Positions 16,639 through 25,117 of a stretch of 64,000 nt of DNA are shown here, piece by piece (positions within the stretch are counted from its first letter, which is position 1; each line of letters opens with the position of its first letter). Below the pieces are notes generated by a model, which made no database searches, had not been told where the DNA came from, and saw nothing but the letters and a program-made list of their open reading frames with translations. The position numbers were made by a program, and so were the translations under genes. The DNA is from Flavobacteriia bacterium (GTDB lineage: Bacteria > Bacteroidota > Bacteroidia > Flavobacteriales_D > Crocinitomicaceae), in NCBI GenBank assembly GCA_009924735.1, contig RFQZ01000006.1, positions 1-64,000 of the forward strand. The letters are read 5' to 3'.

Positions 16639-17498
16639 TTTCCTTTCTAAAATTGATTCGTTGGTTGAATCTACTGGCGATTGGCTATACTTTTTTCGGG
16701 GTTTTATTCGCGATGAATTGTCATATTTTAGCTTTTGAAAAACAAGTAGATTTTATTCTTTTGGCCCTATCAACGATGCTGATTGCCGGTGCTGGAAATG
16801 CTATTAACGACTACTTCGACCTTCGCGCAGATCGCGTCAACAAACCTCATAAAATGGTGATCGGAAGGACAATGAAAAAAAGGTCCGCCATTTTGATACA
16901 TTGGACGTTGAATTTGATTTCCGTTCTAATTTCTGTTTACCTCAGTTATAAATACCAAACATGGTTTTACATTTTCATTCACTTTTTTTCAACGACCTTG
17001 CTATGGGTGTATTCGGTTTACTTGAAGAAAATTACCTTTTGGTCAAATATAAGCATCGCATTATTGGTTTCGTTGATTCCTTTGGTTGCGCTTTATTTTT
17101 TGAAACATTCGGGACAATATGAATTTCATTTCATTTATTGGTTTGTAGGCTTTGCCTTCTTAACGAACCTGAACAGGGAGTTGGTAAAAGACATCCAAGA
17201 CATGCCTGGAGACAAACTCATACATGTAAAATCAATTCCCCTCGTCTATGGTGTTGGCACAGCCAAAAAGATTTCGATGACCTTGTCGTTTCTTCTGATC
17301 CCCTTATTTCTCGTTGGATTCTATTGGCCTATTTTCCCTGAACACGAAATGTTTCAAGCAATCCTTTGGACTTCAATCGGAATCGCATGTATTTCTTGGG
17401 TTTGGATGGTTTATCCATTAAAACCACAATTCGTTAGCTCGGTATTAAAAATTACGCAGTTTGTTGGAATTTCAGCATTGTATATATTATGTCATTAA
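16635..17498 (+). CDS. UbiA-family prenyltransferase
   Basis: The 287-residue, multi-pass membrane protein has the two aspartate-rich motifs of the UbiA superfamily. The first is in NAINDYFDLRADRVNKP (about residues 56-72, NDxxDxxxD) and the second in NRELVKDIQDMPGD (about 180-193). They bind prenyl diphosphate through Mg. Bacteroidota members are often annotated geranylgeranylglycerol-phosphate geranylgeranyltransferase-like, but the acceptor cannot be deduced here and no quinone or heme O genes adjoin it. It overlaps the OmpA gene by 4 bp and maf by 10 bp. Confidence 0.85.
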   Translation: MISFLKLIRWLNLLAIGYTFFGVLFAMNCHILAFEKQVDFILLALSTMLIAGAGNAINDYFDLRADRVNKPHKMVIGRTMKKRSAILIHWTLNLISVLISVYLSYKYQTWFYIFIHFFSTTLLWVYSVYLKKITFWSNISIALLVSLIPLVALYFLKHSGQYEFHFIYWFVGFAFLTNLNRELVKDIQDMPGDKLIHVKSIPLVYGVGTAKKISMTLSFLLIPLFLVGFYWPIFPEHEMFQAILWTSIGIACISWVWMVYPLKPQFVSSVLKITQFVGISALYILCH

Positions 17499-18058
17499 AA
17501 ATCATTTTAGGATCGCAATCACCGCGAAGAAAAGAATTGCTGGGACAAATGGGTTATGATTTCAGGGTACTGGTTTCAGATATTGACGAGACAATAGATC
17601 CTGAATTACCCATTCACAAGATCCCTGAATCCATTGCCGTCAAAAAAGCCGAAGCGTTGCGAAATCAGCTGAAGGAAGATGAAGTATTGATAACTGCGGA
17701 CACCTTGGTTATTTTGGACAATGAAGTGATTGGCAAACCCGCAAACGAAGCTGAGGCTTTTCAAATTTTATCGAGGCTTTCAAATCAAAAGCACTTGGTG
17801 ATTACGGGGGTTTGTCTGCAGTCCCACGCTAAAACAATCTGCTTCTCTGCAACCACAGAAGTCTATTTTGGCGCCTTAAGCCCTTCGGAAATCCAGTCAT
17901 ACATCAAACTATATTCTCCTTTTGACAAAGCGGGATCGTATGGAATTCAAGAATGGATTGGATACATTGGCGTGGAAAAGATTGTGGGTTCTTATACGAA
18001 TGTTATGGGGTTACCGACCCACGAACTTTACAATGCACTTAAAAAGTTTATGGCATAA
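17489..18058 (+). CDS. maf: Maf-type nucleoside triphosphate pyrophosphatase
   Basis: The 189-residue protein has the Maf signature near the N-terminus (LGSQSPRRKELLGQMGYDF) and the catalytic-site Asp in ITADTLVILDNEVIGKP. Maf proteins hydrolyse non-canonical or excess nucleoside triphosphates (dTTP/UTP type or m7GTP type); the subtype is not certain from sequence. It is the last gene of the queE-ompA-ubiA-maf operon, overlapping the UbiA gene by 10 bp and ending at a strong terminator at 18060-18082. Confidence 0.93.
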   Translation: MSLKIILGSQSPRRKELLGQMGYDFRVLVSDIDETIDPELPIHKIPESIAVKKAEALRNQLKEDEVLITADTLVILDNEVIGKPANEAEAFQILSRLSNQKHLVITGVCLQSHAKTICFSATTEVYFGALSPSEIQSYIKLYSPFDKAGSYGIQEWIGYIGVEKIVGSYTNVMGLPTHELYNALKKFMA

Positions 18059-18059
18059 A

Positions 18060-18082
18060 AAAAGGAGGCATTGCCTCCTTTT
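18060..18082. terminator. bidirectional intrinsic terminator
   Basis: AAAAGGAGGC (18060-18069) pairs perfectly with GCCTCCTTTT (18073-18082) around an ATT loop. The A and T tracts on the two arms let it work in both directions, closing the maf operon from the left and the OmpA gene (18099-19448) from the right. Confidence 0.85.
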
Positions 18083-18098
18083 AAGATTTTAGGTTCTA

Positions 18099-19448
18099 TT
18101 AATTTTGAACCACGAATTCTACACGTCGGTTACGTGCCCATTGTAATTCTTTGTCGCTTGGATCTTCATCTGAAGAGGCTTCTTTTGTATTTGGCATTGA
18201 AGCACCTTTTGGGTCAATCATGAAACGGCTTTCTGAAATTCCTCCTTTGATCAAAAGCGCTTTGATGAGTTCTCCACGTTTTTCATCCATGTTTTCTAAG
18301 TCTTCTTTCAGGTCTTCAAATTCCTCAGCTGCCCTGTCTTCTTCTTCATCATTGTGGGTTAACACAGTAATTTTGACATTTGGATTTGCCTTCATTTGTT
18401 CGATTACATAATCGATTGAGCTTTTTCCAGTTGATGACAAGTTTGACTTGCCAAAAGCGTAATAAATCGTTTGTGCACCAATTTTTTCTGCAATGGTCAT
18501 TTTATCAGAAACCACAGGTTCGATGGTCATTACGACGGTAGAATATTCGTAGGAAGCTGCAGCAGTATCTGCTTTAAAGCAATGACACTCTGTTTTATTG
18601 GCCACTTCTTTGATTCGGATGTTATCGATGTAATAATAGGCTAGAGGTAAAAGCGTTGCCGCCTCTGCACCTGCTTCTAGTTTTGTTATTTTCTTTTGAA
18701 CCATTGCCGTGGTTTTGTCATTGATCATAAAATTACCAATCACCACACCGGTTTCATCGCCTTTTGCCTTGTATACGTTACAAACTTTATCCCAATCGGA
18801 GTAGCTATTGTAAACACGATTTTTGTAATTTGTGATTAACCTTCCTTCTTCAAAATTTACTTGACCGCCTGTTGCCATTTCAATTTTTTCGTATTCAGCG
18901 TGATTTTTAACAAACATCATCCCGATGTTGTTGGTCGCATATTTAGAAGCTTCGGCCAAGGAAATGGACATTTCTACACAGTAAAATTTTCCGGGTGTCA
19001 TTTTTTTCAATTTTCCTTTCGCATCAACAAAAGGAATGGTGATGTAGGTTTTTTCTTTTTGCAACTTTCCTGGTTTGTAGGTCACAATTCCTGCGTATGC
19101 ATTGTTTTCAGCTTTAGGATTGATGAAAAGCAAACGGTCGTTGGTTGTAAGGCTTTCATCTTTTGGATTCTTAGGCGCTGCAAAACCATAGATGTTTTGT
19201 CCTGCACCGTAATCGCCAGATCCAAAGAATATATCTGCAGGGTATTCGACAATGGTTGGTTCAAGACCTTCTATGGCGATGATTTGTCCGGGTTCAGAAA
19301 TTTCTGAAATGGATTTATCTTTAAAATCTTCGAAGGTACTGTTTAAAAACAATGCACTTTTATCTCCTTTTTTCTGAGCGAATGCAGCATTGCTTACGAG
19401 TAAAATCAACAAAGTGATTGCTGCTAGGTTAAGTTGGTTTCGTTTCAT
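18099..19448 (-). CDS. OmpA-family outer-membrane protein
   Basis: The 449-residue protein has a signal peptide (LAAITLLILLVSNAAFAQ) and a central beta-rich region of about 290 residues with no family I recognise. Its C-terminal OmpA-like domain (about 330-449) has SIDYVIEQMKANPNVKITVLTHNDEEEDR and ends ARNRRVEFVVQN. The peptidoglycan-binding arm carries an acidic helical insert (EEFEDLKEDLENMDEKRGEL), and the usual GHTDxxG is replaced by LTHNDEE, so peptidoglycan binding may be altered. Its start lies inside the end of hemE (20-bp overlap), implying cotranscription. Confidence 0.82.
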   Translation of the reverse strand: MKRNQLNLAAITLLILLVSNAAFAQKKGDKSALFLNSTFEDFKDKSISEISEPGQIIAIEGLEPTIVEYPADIFFGSGDYGAGQNIYGFAAPKNPKDESLTTNDRLLFINPKAENNAYAGIVTYKPGKLQKEKTYITIPFVDAKGKLKKMTPGKFYCVEMSISLAEASKYATNNIGMMFVKNHAEYEKIEMATGGQVNFEEGRLITNYKNRVYNSYSDWDKVCNVYKAKGDETGVVIGNFMINDKTTAMVQKKITKLEAGAEAATLLPLAYYYIDNIRIKEVANKTECHCFKADTAAASYEYSTVVMTIEPVVSDKMTIAEKIGAQTIYYAFGKSNLSSTGKSSIDYVIEQMKANPNVKITVLTHNDEEEDRAAEEFEDLKEDLENMDEKRGELIKALLIKGGISESRFMIDPKGASMPNTKEASSDEDPSDKELQWARNRRVEFVVQN

Positions 19449-20469
19449 GGTTTTTGACGGTTTTAATTAAAACTTTTACTTTTTCTGGATCCACATCGGG
19501 ATAAACACCGTGTCCCAAATTTACAATATGTCTTTGACTTACAAAGGAATTCAATAATTTATTTGCTTCCGTTTCGATAACTTTATCGGGTGCATAAAGC
19601 AAACAAGGATCCAAATTTCCTTGAAGTGTTTTTGATTCCCCAACCAAATTCCTAATTTCCTTCATGTCCATATTCCAATCCAATCCCAAGGTGGTACAAT
19701 TTAACGTTGCCAAATCCGGCATGGAAGCAATTGCTCCTTTCGAGAAAACCGTAAAGGGAAATCCTGGAAAGTGAGACATAATTCTTTCGATGTATTTAAT
19801 TCCAAATTCTTGGTATTGTTCCCTTCCAAGGATTCCTGCCCAAGAATCAAACAATTGTAAAGCATCAACACCGGCTTGAATTTGCAACTTCATATAAGCT
19901 ATGGTAATTTCGGTGATGCGCGCAAGCAATTGGTGTGCCAACTCAGGATGGGTGTAGAGCAATTTCCTAGATTCCGAAAATGTTTTGGAACCTTTCCCTT
20001 CCACCATGTAACAGAAGATCGTCCATGGAGCGCCTGCAAACCCAATGAGGGGTACTCGATTGGCTAAATTCGTCTTGGTTAACTTGATGGCTTCGAACAC
20101 ATAAGAAAGTCGATCTGCTACATCAATGTCATCATCTAAATGGACAAGGTCATCAACCGAGCGAATGGTTTTTGAAAACCATGGGCCTTTGGCTTCAATC
20201 ATTTCATATTTCAAACCCATTGCATCTGGAACGACGAGAATGTCTGAGAATAGAATGGCCGCGTCCACGTCAAGGATGTCGACAGGTTGAATGGTAACTT
20301 CCGAGGCCAAGGCTGGGGTTTCAACCAATTCCTTAAATCCGCTTATTTTAGAACGAATCGCCCGATATTCCGGTAAAATTCTTCCTGCTTGACGCATCAA
20401 CCAAACGGGATATCTTTCAATGGCTTCTCCGCGATGGGCTCGTAAGTATAAATCGTTTCTTAATTGCAT
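19429..20469 (-). CDS. hemE: uroporphyrinogen decarboxylase HemE
   Basis: HemE decarboxylates uroporphyrinogen III to coproporphyrinogen III in heme biosynthesis. The 346-residue protein starts MQLRNDLYLRAHRGE and contains the family signatures PVWLMRQAGR (about 20-29) and GFAGAPWTIFCYMVEG (about 140-155). The ATG at 20469 is chosen over one 18 bp upstream because a TATATTTG promoter box sits at 20475-20482. It is followed by the overlapping OmpA gene; no other heme genes are in the window. Confidence 0.96.
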   Translation of the reverse strand: MQLRNDLYLRAHRGEAIERYPVWLMRQAGRILPEYRAIRSKISGFKELVETPALASEVTIQPVDILDVDAAILFSDILVVPDAMGLKYEMIEAKGPWFSKTIRSVDDLVHLDDDIDVADRLSYVFEAIKLTKTNLANRVPLIGFAGAPWTIFCYMVEGKGSKTFSESRKLLYTHPELAHQLLARITEITIAYMKLQIQAGVDALQLFDSWAGILGREQYQEFGIKYIERIMSHFPGFPFTVFSKGAIASMPDLATLNCTTLGLDWNMDMKEIRNLVGESKTLQGNLDPCLLYAPDKVIETEANKLLNSFVSQRHIVNLGHGVYPDVDPEKVKVLIKTVKNHETKPT

Positions 20470-20474
20470 GCCCG

Positions 20475-20482
20475 CAAATATA
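20475..20482 (-). promoter_or_regulatory. TATATTTG -7 element of hemE
   Basis: The minus strand reads TATATTTG, an exact TAnnTTTG match 5 nt before the hemE ATG, in the 33-bp gap after ung. It implies a leaderless or near-leaderless hemE transcript. Confidence 0.5.
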
Positions 20483-20502
20483 ATCAATTGCCCTTATTAT
20501 GT

Positions 20503-21174
20503 CTACCAATTGATGGTTGTTTGTCCGCACCTAAGTAGGATTTCATTGGTCTTGCTAAAATGTCTACAACCAAAAAATCCTCTGTATGCTGAAAGCGGAG
20601 AAGGATGTGGAGCCGCCAAAACATAATGCTTTTTCAAATCAAGCAAGGCTGTTTTCGCATTGGCTTTTGCGCCCCAAAGTAAAAAAACGACAGGAGAAGT
20701 TCGAGTGTTTAGCAAAGCTATGATCTCGTCAGTAAAAATTTCCCATCCTTTCCCGAGATGACTTTCAGGCTTACCTTCCGAAACGGTTAAAACGGTATTC
20801 AACATCAGGACACCTTGTTCGGCCCATCGCATCAAATTGCCATTTTGGGGTACCGCTATCCCTAAGTCACTTTCTATTTCTTTAAAAACATTTCCTAAAC
20901 TTTTTGGGAAAGGCTTCACCTTGGGTTCTACAGAAAAACAGAGTCCATGTGCGTGACCGAAGGTAGGATAAGGGTCTTGGCCAAGGATAACGACTTTCAC
21001 TTTATCGAATGGGCATACATTAAGTGCCGAGAAGACCTGGTCGAACGCTGGTAATGTTCGCGAAGATTTTGAAGCATATTCCCTCTCAAGAAAAAAAATT
21101 AAGTCCTTAAAATATTTCTTTTCGAATTCGTCCTTCAGTAAGGATTTCCAATCTTCAGCAAGGTTAAGAATCAT
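20503..21174 (-). CDS. ung: uracil-DNA glycosylase
   Basis: The 223-residue family 1 UDG removes uracil from DNA. The water-activating loop is GQDPYPTFGHAHG (65-77, catalytic D67) and the minor-groove/leucine loop is HPSPLSAYRGFFG (about 187-199). The His of the usual GQDPYH is Pro here, a variant I believe is common in Bacteroidota. It overlaps the upstream acyltransferase gene by 4 bp (ATGA), so it belongs to that transcription unit. Confidence 0.96.
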   Translation of the reverse strand: MILNLAEDWKSLLKDEFEKKYFKDLIFFLEREYASKSSRTLPAFDQVFSALNVCPFDKVKVVILGQDPYPTFGHAHGLCFSVEPKVKPFPKSLGNVFKEIESDLGIAVPQNGNLMRWAEQGVLMLNTVLTVSEGKPESHLGKGWEIFTDEIIALLNTRTSPVVFLLWGAKANAKTALLDLKKHYVLAAPHPSPLSAYRGFFGCRHFSKTNEILLRCGQTTINW

Positions 21175-22502
21175 AAATCTGTCAATACGTCTTGAATTTT
21201 TTTCAGGAGATCCGCATGTTTTTGATGTAAGCTCTCAAGACTCAATTTCGAAACTTTTCGCATCCGAACCAATTTCTCAATATGTGATTTTGCAGCCAAT
21301 GCAATCCCTGCAAACAATCCGATGCATAAAAAGTAAACCACAACAACGGTAAGGTTCAGGGCGCAGTTAAATGGAAGCCACTGAGGCGTAATAAAGAGAA
21401 GGGGGAGATTCAAGAAAAGTACGCTAAAGATGGCAGCAACCATTTTCGTGGAACTCCAGAAGACTGGGCGTTTAAATTTTTTCTCCACCCAAGATTTAAT
21501 GACAAAATAAGGTATACCTGCATGAATCAACCCAAGAAGAATAAACGGAAATAGCAAAACTACATACAGGATTCGCTGGGGAGCTTTCCATCCATGATTT
21601 TCAGCTGCGAATCTTTCTGCTTCGGTAATGCCCATCTTTTTTAAAGACATGTTATACGCTTCCAGTTCTGCTCTTAAGGGTTTTAACAATGCAAGTGCTT
21701 CCTCATTGCGATTGTTTAGCCACAGTCCTAATTTTTTCCCATACTCCCAACGCTCTGTGACGTTTAAATCTGAATCAAAACAGGTTGGATGAAGGCCTTT
21801 TCGTGTGAACATCATGAGGTTTTCATGAAAATCAGTCCATTCTGTATCGTGCACATCAATCAGTATGGAACTGAGGTCTTTTTCTAATGCTTTTGTTAGC
21901 TCATTGATCACCTTGGCAGGGTTTGCTTCATATGCTTCGCGGTAATCATTCAACAGAATCCTATTGCCAGCTGAAATAACTAGGTCGCTTCTGCGCAAGT
22001 TGACATCGGCATAATTCATTCCAATTGACTGAACATACATTGGGTATTTCCAATCGCAAAATTCCAAAGCAGAAAATCCGATGCGAAAGGGTCCTTTTTT
22101 GAGGGGGTTCAGTTTCCTTTGAATTCTATCCTCTGTAAATCCTTCGCCAAAAATCAATATGTTTCTGTTTCCTTTGAGGATTGCGTTGGTTTTTTGAAAA
22201 ATGACTGCGTTTTTCTCTTTGGTATTCACATTGTCACGTTGACGGTAGATGGGCAGCATGTGTGAAAGCCAGAAAATGGGTTTGGTAAATCGATTAAATA
22301 CATCCGACCGGGTCATAAAAAAAACAATCGGTCGACGCAACGCAGCAATGATCAATGGATCCATGAAGGAACCTGGGTGATTGCTTACAAAAATGGTCCT
22401 GCCAAACCAAAAAGGATTTTTGTTAACCACATGAATTTGCCGATAATACAATCGAAAGGAATATTTAAAGGCAAACCAAAGGAATAGGTAAAGTAAACGC
22501 AT
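21171..22502 (-). CDS. PlsC-like acyltransferase
   Basis: The 443-residue membrane protein has an N-terminal acyltransferase domain with motif I NHPGSFMD (NHxxxxD, about residues 41-48) and a GEGFTED stretch near 119-125 as motif III. It belongs to the glycerol-3-phosphate/1-acylglycerol-3-phosphate acyltransferase superfamily. The C-terminal third has two hydrophobic hairpins (about 305-330 and 350-400) and a coiled tail, making it longer than a typical PlsC; it may acylate another lipid. It is translationally coupled to ung. The TAATTTCG box 3 nt before the ATG (22506-22513) resembles the promoters nearby. Confidence 0.8.
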   Translation of the reverse strand: MRLLYLFLWFAFKYSFRLYYRQIHVVNKNPFWFGRTIFVSNHPGSFMDPLIIAALRRPIVFFMTRSDVFNRFTKPIFWLSHMLPIYRQRDNVNTKEKNAVIFQKTNAILKGNRNILIFGEGFTEDRIQRKLNPLKKGPFRIGFSALEFCDWKYPMYVQSIGMNYADVNLRRSDLVISAGNRILLNDYREAYEANPAKVINELTKALEKDLSSILIDVHDTEWTDFHENLMMFTRKGLHPTCFDSDLNVTERWEYGKKLGLWLNNRNEEALALLKPLRAELEAYNMSLKKMGITEAERFAAENHGWKAPQRILYVVLLFPFILLGLIHAGIPYFVIKSWVEKKFKRPVFWSSTKMVAAIFSVLFLNLPLLFITPQWLPFNCALNLTVVVVYFLCIGLFAGIALAAKSHIEKLVRMRKVSKLSLESLHQKHADLLKKIQDVLTDL

Positions 22503-22505
22503 GTG

Positions 22506-22601
22506 CGAAATTAGAAATATTCTCCAAGTTTTTTCAACAACGGAATTGAGAATAACTTTATGAAGAAGGCGAACGACCTTTTAATCTTATCCTTATTTTC
22601 G
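22506..22601. promoter_or_regulatory. divergent promoter region between the acyltransferase gene and ddl
   Basis: Two near-consensus -7 boxes of the form TAnnTTCG face outward: TAATTTCG on the minus strand at 22506-22513 (3 nt from the acyltransferase ATG) and TATTTTCG on the plus strand at 22594-22601 (4 nt from the ddl ATG). Each differs from TAnnTTTG at one position. Confidence 0.4.
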
Positions 22602-22605
22602 TTGC

Positions 22606-23583
22606 ATGCAGACAATCGGAATCTTTTGCGGCGGACTCTCTTCGGAATTTGACATTTCTATAAAGAGTGCTGAAACCATTCTTACAAACTTGCCTTCAAA
22701 CTACAGGGCGTTAAAAGTAATCGTGTCCGAAGGGGCATGGAAATCTGAATTTAATGGGAAGCAAGGTGTTTTTGATTTAAATACGTGTTCAGCGACCATC
22801 GAAGGAGATACCGTTCATTTCGACGCTGCCATTGTGTACATACATGGAAATCCTGGTGAAAACGGTAAAATTCAGGCGTACTTGGATTTGTTTGAAAAAC
22901 CTTATGTGAATCCGGACGTACTCGCTTCAGCCTTATCGTTTGACAAATGGTACTGCAATCAATTTCTTAAATCCTTTGGATTCCCAGTTGCAAAGTCGGT
23001 TTTTTTAGGACAAGGTGAATCGTACGAAGTTTCAAAAATTGTAGAAGACCTTTCGCTTCCTCTTTTTGTTAAACCTACAGGTTCTGGGTCAAGTTATGGG
23101 ATAAGCAAAGTGAAGCACCTCGATGAATTAGATACTGCCATTGCAAGTGCATTTAAGGAAGGACCAACGATTGTTTTAGAGTCTTTTTTGGATGGCATTG
23201 AGGTCACCTGTGGGGTTTTTAGAAACCAAGAATCATTGATGGCATTGCCATTAACAGAGATTGTCAGTGAAAACGATTTTTTTGACTACGAAGCGAAATA
23301 CTTAGGGAAATCTCAAGAAATTACACCCGCTCGGATTTCAGATGAAAGCCGCATTAAAATTCAAAGCCTAGCGAAGGAGGTTTACAAGGTACTTCGGCTG
23401 CGCTCCATTGCAAGAATTGATTTCATCCTTGTCGATGAAACACCCTATATCATTGAAGTCAACACCACGCCGGGATTTTCTAAGGAAAGCATTGTACCCA
23501 AGATGTTGGCCGTTGAACAAATGAGCATCTCTACTTTTTGGGAAATCATCCTATCAACCGAACTTGAAGGAAGCAAATCTTAA
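22606..23583 (+). CDS. ddl: D-alanine--D-alanine ligase
   Basis: This ATP-grasp enzyme makes the D-Ala-D-Ala dipeptide of peptidoglycan. The 325-residue protein has the N-terminal GGLSSEFDISIKSA, an IHGNPGENGKIQAYL segment (substrate loop region), ATP-grasp strands at LFVKPTGSGSSYGISKV (about 146-162), and the C-terminal metal-binding stretch IARIDFILVDETPYIIEVNTTPG. It runs toward dacB, whose product trims the same D-Ala-D-Ala bond; the stops are 16 bp apart. Confidence 0.95.
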   Translation: MQTIGIFCGGLSSEFDISIKSAETILTNLPSNYRALKVIVSEGAWKSEFNGKQGVFDLNTCSATIEGDTVHFDAAIVYIHGNPGENGKIQAYLDLFEKPYVNPDVLASALSFDKWYCNQFLKSFGFPVAKSVFLGQGESYEVSKIVEDLSLPLFVKPTGSGSSYGISKVKHLDELDTAIASAFKEGPTIVLESFLDGIEVTCGVFRNQESLMALPLTEIVSENDFFDYEAKYLGKSQEITPARISDESRIKIQSLAKEVYKVLRLRSIARIDFILVDETPYIIEVNTTPGFSKESIVPKMLAVEQMSISTFWEIILSTELEGSKS

Positions 23584-23599
23584 AGCGTCGAAAAACCAT

Positions 23600-25051
23600 C
23601 TACAATCCTGAAAGGGAATTGAGTATTTTCTCCATTTTTGAAACCACATGAGACGTAGCACAGGTGAAGCCATTCACGGTTACAGCAAAAACAAAGTCCC
23701 GTCCAGAAAGTGAGTGAATGTAGCCTGCGTAGGATTTAATTCCGGTCATGCTTCCGCTTTTTGCACAAATCTTCCCCTCCCCCATTTGGTCATTGCAAAG
23801 GTCTCTGATCGTACCTGAAACCCCAGCGGTCGGAAGGGAAGCAAAATATAGGTTGAAATTCGGAGAATGGTACATATACTTTAACAATTCACAAAAATGA
23901 GACGCGGATATTTTGTTTTCCCTTGACAATCCACTCCCATCAAAAATGCGCAATCCTGATGTATCTATTTTACTCCCCCAGTAGGTGTGTTCCACGTTCA
24001 ATGCGGATGCATTGGTTCCATCTCCTGTAATTTTATATCCTACCCCATTGAGTAAACCTTCGGCGAAAAAATTGACACTTCGTTCGTTGGTCCAAGTTGC
24101 AATTTCATCTACATTTCTTCCTTTTTCAGATAACAGCAGCGTTATCATATCGTAATCTGGTCGTTTCAATTTAGCCAAGCGCATGGTTTTGACTTCACCT
24201 GTCAAAAGGATTCCCTTTGAGACAAGTACATTTCTGAACACTTCGGCAAAATTCAATTCTGGATCTGGAATGGATCCTTTCACCATGTAACTGGATTTGT
24301 AGGCTGGAAGCCTACCACTGGCACTTCGCGAATAATCATAAGGATATCCGTACACATTTGAATGATCCCCCTTGATTCGTGCGGAAACAATCCTACTGTT
24401 GAAATACAATTGGGATTGCTTGGGATAGGTGGCTATCAATTTGGCTTTTGTCCCAGGTTTTCCAGTAGCGAAGTAATATTTCAGGATGTTATCGTACCAA
24501 TTGATTCCCGCGGGAAACGCACCATAATAATTCCCTAGGTCTGCAGCCGACCAACCTAAGGGCGCGCCGTTGTACCCAAAATCTGACCCGTCGATGATTA
24601 TGTTTCCTTTCACCTCGTGCAATCCCATTGCAATTAATGAATCCGCCCAACGGTTCAAGACATCGAGTTCCAATCCATCGGCATTGAAAAACTTACTTCC
24701 TAGGGTGACATCCCCTCCCCCTTTCACCCAAAGATTTCCAGTCAACGTTCCCTTCAAAATGGGCGCATCGGCATAAACCCCCGTCTGAAATTGGTAAGAC
24801 GGACCTAAGAGTTCATACGCCAGGGCAGTGGTAAACAACTTTGTCGTAGAGGCTGTAGCAAAGGACTTCTTTGGATTCCATTTCAACAAGGTATCCCCAG
24901 TTTTTATATCGATGGCCAAGATAGAAATCTTTGAATTTAGCAACACCGGATCCGTGGTTAATTCAAACAAAGCGGCAGCAGGCTCTTGTCCCCATGCCCA
25001 ACTTTGAAGCATTGCGAAAGCAATATAGCTGTATCTTAGCAGAAATTTCAC
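23600..25051 (-). CDS. dacB: D-alanyl-D-alanine carboxypeptidase/endopeptidase (PBP4, S13 family)
   Basis: From a GTG at 25051 the protein has 483 residues and starts with a clean signal peptide (KFLLRYSYIAFAMLQSWAWGQ after the initiator). The active-site SxxK is STTK (68-71 in this numbering), the second motif is SVN in NERSVNFFAEG, and the third is KSG in CAKSGSMTG, all as in low-molecular-mass class C PBPs. The enzyme cleaves terminal D-Ala or crosslinks in the periplasm. A TTG nine codons upstream is rejected because it would spoil the signal peptide and because a CAATTTTG box lies between (25056-25063). Confidence 0.92.
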   Translation of the reverse strand: MKFLLRYSYIAFAMLQSWAWGQEPAAALFELTTDPVLLNSKISILAIDIKTGDTLLKWNPKKSFATASTTKLFTTALAYELLGPSYQFQTGVYADAPILKGTLTGNLWVKGGGDVTLGSKFFNADGLELDVLNRWADSLIAMGLHEVKGNIIIDGSDFGYNGAPLGWSAADLGNYYGAFPAGINWYDNILKYYFATGKPGTKAKLIATYPKQSQLYFNSRIVSARIKGDHSNVYGYPYDYSRSASGRLPAYKSSYMVKGSIPDPELNFAEVFRNVLVSKGILLTGEVKTMRLAKLKRPDYDMITLLLSEKGRNVDEIATWTNERSVNFFAEGLLNGVGYKITGDGTNASALNVEHTYWGSKIDTSGLRIFDGSGLSRENKISASHFCELLKYMYHSPNFNLYFASLPTAGVSGTIRDLCNDQMGEGKICAKSGSMTGIKSYAGYIHSLSGRDFVFAVTVNGFTCATSHVVSKMEKILNSLSGL

Positions 25052-25117
25052 GGTACAAAATTGGAAAAACAATGGCAATTTCTTTCATCAAAAATTTTAA
25101 CTTTTCAACAATAGCCT

